Positions 1 to 7,362 of a stretch of 43,631 nt of DNA are shown piece after piece; positions within the stretch are counted from its first letter, which is position 1, and every line of letters starts with the position of its first letter. This DNA is from a virus. Location of the stretch: the IMG/VR virus record IMGVR_UViG_3300010939_000078, positions 1 to 43,631 of that record; one strand, written 5' to 3'. Under the pieces are notes generated by a model. The model had not been told where the DNA came from and ran no database searches. It saw only the letters and a list, made by a program, of their open reading frames with translations. The translations under genes were made by a program, and so were the position numbers.

Positions 1-32
1 CTCCCCCCCCCTCCCCTCGCTCTTTTTCCGTA
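1..32. other. C-rich left terminus of the contig
   Basis: Positions 3-16 read C9-T-CCCC, and the last bases of the window (43616-43631) read C11-T-CCCC. The two ends therefore share about 14 nt and would overlap if the molecule were circular or terminally redundant. The upstream base differs (T at position 2), so the overlap is imperfect. A homopolymer sequencing limit could also have ended the assembly here. No gene lies in this stretch. Confidence 0.5.
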
Positions 33-590
33 TCAATGAACGCTCCGCAACTCCGGCAGCGATACGCTCGGATGCACCGCCCTGTCAACCTTTCGCTGGG
101 CTGGGTTTTCGATTCGGGGATGAACCGCTTCCGGCAACGAGCGGTGTCTTTCCTCACGCTCCCGAAGTGATTCGTAGGCCATACGGAACTGTGCTCGCAA
201 TGTGGCCCGCTGACCGGTTTGCGAATCGCAAACGGCTTCCCAGCCGCCGAGACCTTGGATCGTCCGCCACGTGAGGTTGTCGAGGCTCTCACGTGCTGCC
301 TGTGCGTTGCAGAAGCCATGCTTTCGGACGGCCGCCAGCATTTGCTCGAAGGATTCTCCAAACGTAATGCACTCGCCGTACGTTGCGGCTGATGCCAACT
401 TGCGGATCTTGGCGATTGACGGCCAGTCGTCACCCTCGCAGAGATAACGCATGATGGCGGATTGCAGTGTTGGCAGTGGGATATCTTGGAGGCATTGATA
501 CCAGATCTCCAGTTCCTTCGCGTTGATGGTCTCTCCCGTGCCGATTCCCAGCACTGCGAGCGCGACCCCGAATTCATGTTTTGTTAGCAT
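33..590 (-). CDS. Probable phage helicase loader (G39P-like)
   Basis: The protein has about 185 residues. Its N-terminal half matches the general pattern of phage helicase loader/inhibitor proteins of the G39P kind: a helical start, then WYQCLQDIPL, an alternating helix and WPSIAKIRKLA, which is the place where the family usually carries a P-x-x-A-E-I-R segment. The longer reading frame back to 725 is unlikely to be used. The ATG at 590 has GGAG about 7 nt upstream, and its first 17 bases overlap the end of the replication initiator gene, as expected for translational coupling. It would act in the cytoplasm by loading the host replicative helicase at the phage origin. The Arg-rich C-terminal tail has no match I recognise. 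The family assignment is by pattern only. Confidence 0.6.
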   Translation of the reverse strand: MLTKHEFGVALAVLGIGTGETINAKELEIWYQCLQDIPLPTLQSAIMRYLCEGDDWPSIAKIRKLASAATYGECITFGESFEQMLAAVRKHGFCNAQAARESLDNLTWRTIQGLGGWEAVCDSQTGQRATLRAQFRMAYESLREREERHRSLPEAVHPRIENPAQRKVDRAVHPSVSLPELRSVH

Positions 591-1308
591 TTTCATTCTC
601 CAGAAATTTCTTAACTTCATCGATCTGATCTGGTTCATTTTTTCCTTTGCCTCCGGCCTCGTAAATCCCAGTGTAACCTTGAGCGATCGAATTGTAAATT
701 GCGGCGATGGCTCGGTCGTGGCCAATCTTAGTAAGTAAATTGATCTGCCGCTTCACAGCCAGCGACGTTAGTTTTTTTTTGATCTCACGCCTGTGCTGTT
801 CCCATTCCGACCAGGCGTCTCCAAATTCGACGGTGTCGAGTTCCAGATTTAGGTCGTCGCTTTCAGACAAGAGGGAATCAGGAAAGAGGGAATCAGGAAA
901 GAGGGAATCAGGAAAGAGGGAATCAGGAAAGAGGGAATCAAGGCGCGCTGGCATGCGCCTAAGTTCCTTGCTGGGTTTATGTGTCGGTTGACACGGTAAT
1001 TTCCCTAGCGCTTCTTTCGTGTGCGGGCGCTGGTGTCGCAGGAACTCGGGAATCTCAATGAGGTTATAACACTCGGCAGCGTACCGTACGATCAGACCTT
1101 GCTTGGCGAGTTGCCGCAAGAGGTCGTCGCAATCGCAAACATCGTAGGGCAAAACTTCGGTCTTGATTCGCTCCGGTCGATCCTCAAGCCGCCCATCCCG
1201 ATCGGCTATCGTCCACAACCCGGCGAACAGCAGCCGGGCAAGAGGCTCACATTCCGCAAGCTGCTCGGAGGTGAAAAACCCTGGCTTAATGTTTCGCGAC
1301 CTTGCCAA
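574..1308 (-). CDS. Phage replication initiator (replisome organizer-like)
   Basis: The N-terminal 90 residues follow the layout common in phage replication proteins of the DnaD/replisome-organizer type: RNIKPGFF, then LARLLFAGLWTIADRDGR, LEDRPERIK and EIPEFLRHQRPHTKE, read as a winged-helix DNA-binding domain. I place the start at a TTG (1306-1308) because GGGAGG lies 5 nt upstream and the protein then opens MARSRNIKPGFF, like its relatives. The upstream ATG at 1347 has no Shine-Dalgarno and lies next to a long inverted repeat. Residues about 123-145 contain five SLFPD/SLLSE repeats encoded by a 15-bp tandem repeat. The C-terminal region resembles a short DnaD-like helical tail. It should bind the origin and recruit helicase with the loader encoded immediately downstream. 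Confidence 0.75.
   Translation of the reverse strand: MARSRNIKPGFFTSEQLAECEPLARLLFAGLWTIADRDGRLEDRPERIKTEVLPYDVCDCDDLLRQLAKQGLIVRYAAECYNLIEIPEFLRHQRPHTKEALGKLPCQPTHKPSKELRRMPARLDSLFPDSLFPDSLFPDSLFPDSLLSESDDLNLELDTVEFGDAWSEWEQHRREIKKKLTSLAVKRQINLLTKIGHDRAIAAIYNSIAQGYTGIYEAGGKGKNEPDQIDEVKKFLENENANKT
871..940. repeat. 15-bp tandem repeat, 4.7 copies, inside the initiator gene
   Basis: The unit GAGGGAATCAGGAAA starts at 871, 886, 901, 916 and 931, and the copies are identical. It encodes consecutive SLFPD pentapeptides between the winged-helix domain and the C-terminal part of the replication protein. Because the unit is 15 bp, copy-number changes would keep the frame and vary the length of the linker. 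Confidence 0.95.
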
Positions 1309-1330
1309 TTCAGCCTCCCTGCACAGCACA

Positions 1331-1417
1331 AAACACAAATCCCACAAACCGGGGCGGAAATGTTGACTTGAACGGCTTTCGCCGATTCAAGCACACCGGT
1401 TTATGGGATTTGTGTTT
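1331..1417. promoter_or_regulatory. Nested inverted repeat upstream of the replication initiator
   Basis: Outer arms 1331-1352 and 1396-1417 are complementary over 22 bp with a single exception. That exception is C-A on the plus strand but G-U in a leftward transcript, which suggests the fold matters as RNA. Inside is a second hairpin: CTTGAA (1367-1372) pairs with TTCAAG (1386-1391) and CGGC (1373-1376) with GCCG (1381-1384), around a TTTC loop. The structure ends 22 nt before the TTG start of the initiator gene. It could be a translational control element, an attenuator or part of the replication origin. There is no U-tract. Confidence 0.7.
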
Positions 1418-1508
1418 CGCTAAGTTTTTCATAGTCAACTTGCGCATCACATCCGCCAAGGGAGTCAAGTCAGCCAGCCAGCCATCAGAACTCCATTTAT
1501 TTGCTTTG

Positions 1509-1763
1509 TCAAGCCAGCTCGACAAAAATTCTCACCTGAACGTATTCGCCGGGTTCGAGGTGGAACCCCGTGAATAATTCAAAATCTCTAGAACACATCG
1601 TGCTGAGAACAGAATCATCATGCTCTAACCAGAATTGTTCCCTGGCAGCATTCACTTTCGGTTTACACTTCCAAAGCTGATAAGTTGTGCCTTCGTCGTA
1701 TGCGTTCACATTTTTATTGCGCGACAACCAAACTTTTTTCGGTCTTTTCTTCTGTTTTGCCAT
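1509..1763 (-). CDS. Hypothetical protein
   Basis: This 84-residue protein has a Lys/Arg-rich start (MAKQKKRPKK) and then a mixed, probably beta-rich body that includes YQLWKC and a PGEYVQVRI strand near the C-terminus. GGAG and AGGAA lie upstream of the ATG. I do not recognise a family. Its position between the initiator and other small early genes suggests an early accessory role, for example host takeover or nucleic-acid binding. Confidence 0.55.
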   Translation of the reverse strand: MAKQKKRPKKVWLSRNKNVNAYDEGTTYQLWKCKPKVNAAREQFWLEHDDSVLSTMCSRDFELFTGFHLEPGEYVQVRIFVELA

Positions 1764-1872
1764 GACTGGTTCCTTGCTCCTATTTATGAGATGCCGCAGA
1801 GTGGCAACTTCATCCGGCGACGGTGCAAGTCTCTTTACCAGGTTGCCGGAGAGGGTGGATTATAGGACCATG

Positions 1873-2088
1873 CTAGTTATCCTGGTGCGCGGAAACATCG
1901 ACGTGTAGTGAGTGCTTGATATTCGGCGAACGTACTTTATAGCAGTCGCGCTGAGCATAGATCAGCGGGTCCCAGCCTTCACGGATCTCAGCGGTGATGC
2001 GCGCAATCTCTTCCAGAGACGGGTCGTCAATCCGATGCGTGGTAAACTTGCGATTGGTGGCTTTAGTTTTCCGGGTTCTCACCGCCAT
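1873..2088 (-). CDS. Small protein with EEIARITAEIREGW motif
   Basis: This 71-residue protein has a basic N-terminus and a central SLEEIARITAEIREGWDP segment. I associate that style (EEI..R...IR.GW) with many small Planctomycete proteins, which is one reason for the host inference. AAAGGAG lies 8 nt upstream of the ATG. The function is unknown. The motif probably forms a helix followed by a short unstructured tail. Confidence 0.6.
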   Translation of the reverse strand: MAVRTRKTKATNRKFTTHRIDDPSLEEIARITAEIREGWDPLIYAQRDCYKVRSPNIKHSLHVDVSAHQDN

Positions 2089-2140
2089 TCTCGTGCTCCT
2101 TTATACGCTTCAATGCCTGGCCGCATCTGTGTCACAAACC

Positions 2141-2184
2141 GGGGCGCCCGGCCAACCTCACACCACAGTCAAACCGGACGCCCC
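2141..2184. promoter_or_regulatory. Intergenic hairpin between early genes
   Basis: GGGGCGCCCGG (2141-2151) and CCGGACGCCCC (2174-2184) pair over 11 bp. The single non-Watson-Crick position is C-A on the plus strand and G-U in the leftward transcript. The hairpin lies between the annealing-protein gene and the small gene ending at 1873. No U-tract follows, so mRNA processing or stability is as likely as termination. The segment ACAAACCGGGGCG at 2134-2146 also occurs in the inverted repeat near 1344-1356. Confidence 0.55.
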
Positions 2185-2195
2185 ACAACCCAGAG

Positions 2196-3326
2196 CTACG
2201 CCGCCCCGGTGCCTGATTTTTCAAACGATTCCCCCAGATCCTTCGCAAGGGACAGAAGTATCTGCCATTCGATTTCGCTTAATTTACCTTGCTCATATTC
2301 CGCCATCACGGATCTTTTGATTTCCGCCAAAGCCTCCGAATCTTTCGCGGCTTGCAAGTCTAAGGCGAAATTATAGGCAAGCTTCACTAGAGATTTCTGC
2401 GGTTCGGCCGGTTCTTGCTCTTTTCTCCCGGCAAGTTTCGGACTCGTAAGATCCGCCGCCTTCGCTCCTTTTTTCTTAGGCTTCGGCTTTTTGCCGCCGC
2501 TGTTTTCCGGCTTCTCGAACGCCTCGGCGACTGTCGTTTCCCCGTCGTTAATCGCGGTCCACAATCCGACAAGATGCACACGGTTGTCTGCGGTCCAGTT
2601 TTTGTAACTTCTGCCCAGAGCAGATTCCAACATCGCCAGCGACACTTTGATCGTCTGGAAGCTGTCAATGATGGACGTGATAGCTTTGTCATCAAGAAGT
2701 TCGGCAGCCCTGCGGTCAGCCAGCAACATAATCTCAGAGCGCAAGCCAGGAGGGACGGAGCGGGTGATGACTTCCCGGACACGCCTCGAAAGTTCTGCCT
2801 TGACCACGACGTTGTAAAAGCGGTCGTCGGGGTGCTTCACCTGCTTTTTGAATTTTGAGGTATACCACTTTGATATGATCCCGCTGTCTTCCCAGACTCT
2901 TCCTTTTTGATAATCGGTGAAAGACGCTGTGACCTTCACCGTGTCGGCATCGATTGGACTTACGTCAGTTCGGATGCGGCAATAACCGTAGGCCTCGGCA
3001 ATCGCTTCGGCAGCACGCACGGATAAATTTCGAGCATATCTCATTTGTCCGGTGTTAGAGTCTTTGCCCACCGGCTTGGTATAGACGGCAGCCTTAGCAA
3101 AGGATGGATAAGCGTCAAACTGGTCTTTAATCTCCTGCAGGATCATTTTGTGATTTCGAGGATGTGCCGCCGCTAGCGACATGATATTGTCGTTTTCCAT
3201 TTTTAGGACAGCCAGCTCCGCAGGCAGCCCGGCAATTTGAGAGACATCTCCGATCACTTGTTCGATCACTTGTTCGATCACTTGTTCGATCACTTGCGGT
3301 TCTTCTATTAGCTCTGGCGCTGGCAT
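2196..3326 (-). CDS. Candidate single-strand annealing/recombination protein
   Basis: The protein has 376 residues from the ATG at 3326, where AAAGG lies 7 nt upstream. The longer frame back to 3428 overlaps the nuclease gene and is unlikely. The conserved-looking core includes MRYARNLSVRAAEAIAEAYG, then RVWEDSG, a basic stretch ending in KHPDDRFYNVVVKAELSRRVREVI, and VPPGLRSEIM. The C-terminus is Lys-rich and acidic (KPKPKKKG). I do not recognise a named family with certainty. The context suggests a recombinase: the next upstream gene is a Cas4/RecB-like nuclease and the one before that an SMC-like ATPase, matching the usual exonuclease plus annealing-protein arrangement. The N-terminus carries four VIEQ repeats. 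Confidence 0.5.
   Translation of the reverse strand: MPAPELIEEPQVIEQVIEQVIEQVIGDVSQIAGLPAELAVLKMENDNIMSLAAAHPRNHKMILQEIKDQFDAYPSFAKAAVYTKPVGKDSNTGQMRYARNLSVRAAEAIAEAYGYCRIRTDVSPIDADTVKVTASFTDYQKGRVWEDSGIISKWYTSKFKKQVKHPDDRFYNVVVKAELSRRVREVITRSVPPGLRSEIMLLADRRAAELLDDKAITSIIDSFQTIKVSLAMLESALGRSYKNWTADNRVHLVGLWTAINDGETTVAEAFEKPENSGGKKPKPKKKGAKAADLTSPKLAGRKEQEPAEPQKSLVKLAYNFALDLQAAKDSEALAEIKRSVMAEYEQGKLSEIEWQILLSLAKDLGESFEKSGTGAA
3252..3296. repeat. 12-bp tandem repeat, 3.75 copies
   Basis: The unit GATCACTTGTTC starts at 3252, 3264, 3276 and 3288. On the minus strand it encodes VIEQ repeated near the N-terminus of the candidate annealing protein. The unit length preserves frame. Confidence 0.95.
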
Positions 3327-3337
3327 CGTTTTGCCTT

Positions 3338-4162
3338 TCAGGTTTGTAATTCGACAAGTTCTCGTTGACCTTGCCGCGTATAGGGACAGGTGCGAAAATA
3401 GCCGCACCACTTTTCGGAACACCACCACGCATCAGGAGGTGCTGGTAGAAATACTCCAGCCTGAATCGCCGTGTTCATCATGTTGATTCGCTCGGCTAGT
3501 GCAGCAAAATCAGCTTCTATCCGATCAGACTCAAGGACTTGTCGATACGTCTTAGTTTTGGTCTGGATGACGCAATCGAGCTTGACGCTCTCTGCGGGCA
3601 TACCCGACATCGCGTGAAATGCAGCCGCATAGACGGTTAGTTGTATTGATTCGTCGGCGTCCGCTTGATTCTTTTTCTTGCCGGCAGTCTTGAAATCGAT
3701 GACCTCGTTCTGGTCTGTTCCCAAATCTATGATGCCGAGCAGGTTTTTTGGTGAATCGGGAATTACAATCTCAATTTTCTCTTCGACCATGATCGGTTGG
3801 TAGCAGGGGGCCTGTTCCAAAGCGTGAACCAGAGCTAACTCAGCTAGAGAATCTTTCGCTTCCCCGATGACGGCCGCCGATCCGATTGATTGCTCTTCGT
3901 CGCTCAAGACATATTCGCCGTGCACAGCTTCGTCAAAAGCGGCGACCGCAATCTCCTGGATGTCTTCCGCAGGAAGATCCTCACGCGATTCCATCTTCTG
4001 CCGCATGTTGACTTTGGCAGCTTCGTGGAACCCGCTGCCTTTCATCAGCGACACGCCCGGCGGGATAATATCGCCCTCCATGTAACGGCGGCGGTATTGT
4101 TCTCCGCATTTTGCCATCATTCCCATCTGGGTCGGCGAATAATATGATCTACCGCTCGTCAT
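3338..4162 (-). CDS. PD-(D/E)XK nuclease (Cas4/RecB-like exonuclease)
   Basis: The 274-residue protein shows the PD-(D/E)XK layout of the RecB/Cas4/AddB group: GSGFHEA near residue 42 (motif with His), LLGIIDLGT near 138 (catalytic Asp), VIDFKTA near 152 (D-x-K) and QLTVYAAAF near 171 (Q-x-x-x-Y). It ends with CSEKWCGYFRTCPY, which with an early KCGEQY could provide four Cys ligands for an iron-sulfur cluster as in Cas4 and AddB. AGGAGG lies just upstream of the ATG. It would act as a 5'-3' or DNA-end exonuclease with the annealing protein encoded 11 bp downstream. Confidence 0.82.
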   Translation of the reverse strand: MTSGRSYYSPTQMGMMAKCGEQYRRRYMEGDIIPPGVSLMKGSGFHEAAKVNMRQKMESREDLPAEDIQEIAVAAFDEAVHGEYVLSDEEQSIGSAAVIGEAKDSLAELALVHALEQAPCYQPIMVEEKIEIVIPDSPKNLLGIIDLGTDQNEVIDFKTAGKKKNQADADESIQLTVYAAAFHAMSGMPAESVKLDCVIQTKTKTYRQVLESDRIEADFAALAERINMMNTAIQAGVFLPAPPDAWWCSEKWCGYFRTCPYTRQGQRELVELQT

Positions 4163-4174
4163 AATTTCCTCCTA

Positions 4175-4345
4175 TTATTTGAAACGGGTCATCCGTGATC
4201 CCCGTCCGTCCGATCCGTCTTTAGGTTCGCACGGCTCCGGCTTCTTAGAGGGTTGGCTGTCCGCCGAAACCGGCTCGGCGTGATCGGCCTCTAGTATTTC
4301 ACCGCGGAGGATAGGCACGTCAAATTTTCTGCTCAAGACCAACAT
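4175..4345 (-). CDS. Small protein with CsrA-like first strand
   Basis: This 56-residue frame runs from the ATG at 4345, with GGAGGATT about 5 nt upstream, to a TAA at 4175. The first seven residues, MLVLSRK, are the typical beginning of the RNA-binding regulator CsrA. The rest, FDVPILRGEIL and then an acidic and Pro-rich tail, does not follow the CsrA fold. It sits between the ATPase and nuclease genes in the same direction and is probably translated. The CsrA resemblance may be chance. Confidence 0.6.
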   Translation of the reverse strand: MLVLSRKFDVPILRGEILEADHAEPVSADSQPSKKPEPCEPKDGSDGRGSRMTRFK

Positions 4346-4381
4346 TTTTTAAATCCTCCGTGATGGTTAGAAATGCAAATT

Positions 4382-5974
4382 TTATTCAAATGTTTTCACG
4401 CCGACTTCCGAATCAGCCCCCTCTTGCCGAGACGCCTCGGCAGTGAGGATCGCAAGGTCCGTATCCTTGATGTGGTTTGCAATCAGCCGCCGGTTGTCTG
4501 CGTCTAAGCCTTCCCACGCAGCTTGCTGGATAGAGAGCAATCCGGGTCGATTTTCACGCCGGAACGCTTCAATCGCGACGTCAAGGCCGAGCTTCCAGCG
4601 TTCGCCGTGACTCAGCTCCGAGAAGTATGTCGCCCCGCGTTTGGGATGCTGAACGATCAACCGGAACTCTTTATCGACGGTGAACGGCCCGCCCATTTCG
4701 GCGACCAACCGGGACAAGATATCCTCGGTCCCGTGGGCGGCGTCGCGTAGTCGTTCAGAGTTGCGGTTTGCGATTGTCTTTCGATCGTCGAGCACCCCCG
4801 CCTCGCGCCGCCGGACAAGAGCGTCACGGACGCGCACGCCTGTTTCAATGGCTTCGCGGGATGTCTCAACTTGAGCCGCGAGCGTCTTGGTGATTTCTGG
4901 GTCCGGCGGTTCGACATCTTCGACTGCTCTGACGTCCGTTTCCCATTTGAAGATCAATTTCTCGTACTCTTGAGCGCGGCGCAGTGTCGAATACGACAAG
5001 TCTCTACGGTGCTTGATTGTTTCCAGCAGCTCCGTAGCCTTAGATAACTTGAGCCGGATCTCATCGATATGTTGCTGTTGCGTGGACACTTCGATGGTAA
5101 TTATTTCGAGTGCCACTTCCGCAAAACTGGCGGTCGTCCCGTCGTACTCCGATTTGCTCTCCTCGATACGCATGCGTGCTGCGGAAGCCGTTTCGATGGC
5201 TTCTCTCGCAGCAGCCGACCGTTGTTTCTCAGTCGCCAACTCAGTGATTGCTTGTTCCAAATCGGCCTGCAATGCATCCGCATCGTGTGGAGCCTCAATG
5301 TCGATCCCTTCGTTCGCTTCTCCCCGCGCCCGGATATCACGTTCGAGGTTCTCGGCAACGTCTGCCTCTTTTCGGCTCGCAGCCTCGAAGTCGCGCTTGA
5401 CCGCCGCAGCCAGCGAAACGATGTTGTCCTTGTCGATCGATGCCGGTTTGACCAACTCTTGAAACTGCTCTTTCCCCCCGGCAAGGTCGTAGAACAGGGA
5501 AGGGTCGGTATTGACACCGGCGTACATTACCAATCTCTTGATCCGGCGAGCGTCCGCCGCGATAGGATCTTTCAATCCGGGGTCAACCAAATCGGCGATA
5601 TTCAGCCGGTCCTCGACAGACTCGATTTCCAATTCACCGCTCCGCCGATTCGCCCCACCGCGCCCCACCTTAATGCGGACTCCGAATCCCTGAACTGTTC
5701 CCCCTGTCGTTCCGTCCCGGTTGCCGAGTCGCGATTTGCCGGTGACCAGGCCATCGACGGCTTGCAGAGCTTGCGTCTTGCCCGCGCCGTTGGGGCCGGT
5801 CAACACTGTGATTGTGCCGGGCTTGGCCACGATTGTTAATTCCTCGATTGGTCCGATGTTTTCGATTTCGATTTCGTTCTCCATTTCGTTCTCTATGACC
5901 TCTTCCGGCGGCTTTGGATGAATGGTATTTTGCCCGTGTTTATGTGATATTCTGATTCCTTTTTCAGCTGGCAT
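4382..5974 (-). CDS. SMC/Rad50/RecF-like ATPase
   Basis: This 530-residue protein has a Walker A motif GPNGAGKT at residues 60-67, a long central coiled coil (about 160-370) and an ABC signature LSHGE at 454-458. A D-loop-like GLDADNRR starts at 489 and an ILTAEAS switch segment lies near 510. This is the split ATPase with coiled coil seen in SbcC/Rad50 and RecF-like phage proteins. The Walker B position reads GLLSIQQAAWEGLD, so the usual Asp-Glu pair is Gln-Gln (483-484). AAAGGA precedes the ATG. It probably works on DNA ends with the downstream nuclease and annealing protein. Confidence 0.78.
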   Translation of the reverse strand: MPAEKGIRISHKHGQNTIHPKPPEEVIENEMENEIEIENIGPIEELTIVAKPGTITVLTGPNGAGKTQALQAVDGLVTGKSRLGNRDGTTGGTVQGFGVRIKVGRGGANRRSGELEIESVEDRLNIADLVDPGLKDPIAADARRIKRLVMYAGVNTDPSLFYDLAGGKEQFQELVKPASIDKDNIVSLAAAVKRDFEAASRKEADVAENLERDIRARGEANEGIDIEAPHDADALQADLEQAITELATEKQRSAAAREAIETASAARMRIEESKSEYDGTTASFAEVALEIITIEVSTQQQHIDEIRLKLSKATELLETIKHRRDLSYSTLRRAQEYEKLIFKWETDVRAVEDVEPPDPEITKTLAAQVETSREAIETGVRVRDALVRRREAGVLDDRKTIANRNSERLRDAAHGTEDILSRLVAEMGGPFTVDKEFRLIVQHPKRGATYFSELSHGERWKLGLDVAIEAFRRENRPGLLSIQQAAWEGLDADNRRLIANHIKDTDLAILTAEASRQEGADSEVGVKTFE

Positions 5975-6076
5975 CGTTCAGTTCCTTTTGTTAAGAAAAC
6001 CCGCTTCGCGGTAATGTCGTGAGAACTCCGCACGGCGTAGCGAGGTAGAGAAACTGGTCATTTCTTTTATATTTTT

Positions 6077-6328
6077 TTACTTGACCCAAATGCGACCGCA
6101 GCGCTGGCATTGCATACGTCGCAAATAAGGTGCAAACGCTCTGATATGTACTGCAATGAGTGACGCATGCTTAGCGCCGCAACGGCATTTTTTGCCCGGA
6201 TGACTCACCCAGTCCGGAGCCGGACGTTCCAATTCGCGTTGCCACGCCTCTTCGCTCTCGCGTTTGATGCCGTCTCCAAGTAGAGAGTCACTTGCAAGCG
6301 GTGGACGATCTGAGGAATTTCCAATCAC
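6077..6328 (-). CDS. Zinc-ribbon protein
   Basis: This 83-residue protein has a C-terminal zinc ribbon: CRCG followed about 25 residues later by CQRCGRIW. The first half is probably disordered. The start is a GTG at 6328 with AGGAG 8 nt upstream. The C-x-C/C-x-x-C spacing suggests one structural zinc. The function is unknown; nucleic-acid binding or interaction with a host enzyme is plausible. The gap to the ATPase gene holds only a short CCGC-TTC-GCGG hairpin. Confidence 0.65.
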   Translation of the reverse strand: MIGNSSDRPPLASDSLLGDGIKRESEEAWQRELERPAPDWVSHPGKKCRCGAKHASLIAVHIRAFAPYLRRMQCQRCGRIWVK

Positions 6329-6435
6329 GTTGACGGCTCCTGATTTTTAATGCGAAGTTGTTTCAATTTTTTTGTCTCTTTCCGGCGTGCCGGTAAATCT
6401 CTTGCGGCAATTAACGTTGCTGCATTTCAAAATTG

Positions 6436-6681
6436 TCATCCCAATGCTTCCAGTTCAGATTTTAAGTCTTCTTTTTTCAGTTCCGCGAGTCGCTGTATTC
6501 TTACAATTTCTTCGAGTTCTCTGACGAGTGCCCGGATTGCCGGCAAATGGCAAGGGAGTAAGTCGACACAAAAGTTTACAGCTCCTGTGATGTTGAAAAA
6601 ACTCACGGAGTCAGAGTGCCGGTGGATAAGAGGTTGGTCGGCATCTGTAAACTTAAAAAGATACTCAGTTCGCGTGTACAT
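6436..6681 (-). CDS. Hypothetical protein
   Basis: This 81-residue protein has a strong AGGAGAAGG Shine-Dalgarno upstream of the ATG at 6681. The first half (EYLFKFTDADQ, NITGAVNFCVD) looks beta-stranded. The second half is a charged helix rich in Leu and Glu (LVRELEEIVRIQRLAELKK) that could form a coiled coil. I do not recognise a family. It starts 10 bp after the end of the next gene upstream. Confidence 0.6.
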   Translation of the reverse strand: MYTRTEYLFKFTDADQPLIHRHSDSVSFFNITGAVNFCVDLLPCHLPAIRALVRELEEIVRIQRLAELKKEDLKSELEALG

Positions 6682-6690
6682 AGCCTTCTC

Positions 6691-7026
6691 CTAATTTTTT
6701 CCAGAAAATCTCTTTCGTTTTTCACACAATGTTTCTAGATGCTCTTCGTAGTCTTTGCGGCACGCTGCTACAGCAGATTCGTGGTAAGGTTCGCCGTCGC
6801 GAATTTGTTCCATGATCCACTTGCGAACGATTTGTTCTTCATCAAGGAACTTAACTGCGACACCCCGGTTTTTGTCGTAGGACCAGTCGGTGACGAAAAT
6901 AAATTCAATGTCGCCAATCAGTATTTTGTCTTCGTCAACGTCGTAATGCAAAACGTCGTAATGCAAAAAGGTTTCGTATTCGATAGAGCGATTTTCGTCG
7001 GTGATTGTCCAATGAGCTATATTCAT
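6691..7026 (-). CDS. Hypothetical acidic protein
   Basis: This 111-residue protein begins MNIAHWTITDENRS. It contains the duplicated segment HYDVLHYDV, produced by a 15-bp tandem duplication near 6940-6968, and ends in a charged helix. Its ATG overlaps the stop of the preceding gene as ATGA (7023-7026), so translation is coupled. I do not recognise a family. Confidence 0.62.
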   Translation of the reverse strand: MNIAHWTITDENRSIEYETFLHYDVLHYDVDEDKILIGDIEFIFVTDWSYDKNRGVAVKFLDEEQIVRKWIMEQIRDGEPYHESAVAACRKDYEEHLETLCEKRKRFSGKN

Positions 7027-7352
7027 GGCGATTCATCCAGTCCAACGTGCCGCTGCTTCAACTGCTTGATCTTTACCCTTGATTCTTTGAGCACCTTGCC
7101 CGCTATAAAATGCATTTCTAAAGATTCGCGCAAGTCATCAATAGTGCCTCCCAGCCGCTCAATCTCTGCCCGCAACCCAGCCGTGTGCCGCTCGATAATC
7201 ACGGCAAACACAAAGCGGCAGTGAGCCAACACGTCTTCAGCTAAAACCAGCTTTGCTACGCCGCGGTCACTCAACCTACACATCAGAGCACTAATAATGT
7301 CGGCAGCCACTTTTGATGCTTCGCTTTCCAACATGATTTCTGGCTTGCTCAT
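7023..7352 (-). CDS. Hypothetical helical protein
   Basis: The 109-residue protein is almost entirely helical, with a central segment (IERHTAGLRAEIERLGG) that looks like a coiled coil and a basic C-terminus. ATGA overlaps join it to both neighbours, so it lies inside a tightly coupled early operon. No family recognised. Confidence 0.6.
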   Translation of the reverse strand: MSKPEIMLESEASKVAADIISALMCRLSDRGVAKLVLAEDVLAHCRFVFAVIIERHTAGLRAEIERLGGTIDDLRESLEMHFIAGKVLKESRVKIKQLKQRHVGLDESP

Positions 7353-7362
7353 TTCTGGCTTG
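7330..7362. repeat. 15-bp direct duplication at a gene junction
   Basis: The segment TTCTGGCTTGCTCAT and its copy TTCTGGCTTGCTCCT lie side by side at the junction of the two genes that overlap at 7349-7352. The duplication covers the end of the upstream gene (KPGASQK) and the start of the downstream one (MSKPEI), so it may have created one of the two boundaries. Confidence 0.85.

Noticed and set aside
574-725. Extension of the helicase-loader gene to position 725
   Set aside because: It would overlap the initiator gene by about 150 bp without an RBS; the ATG at 590 has GGAG and a short overlap.
5069-5839. A long plus-strand frame opposite the SMC-like ATPase
   Set aside because: It is the shadow of the ATPase coding bias; Walker A and signature motifs lie on the minus strand with a good ribosome-binding site.
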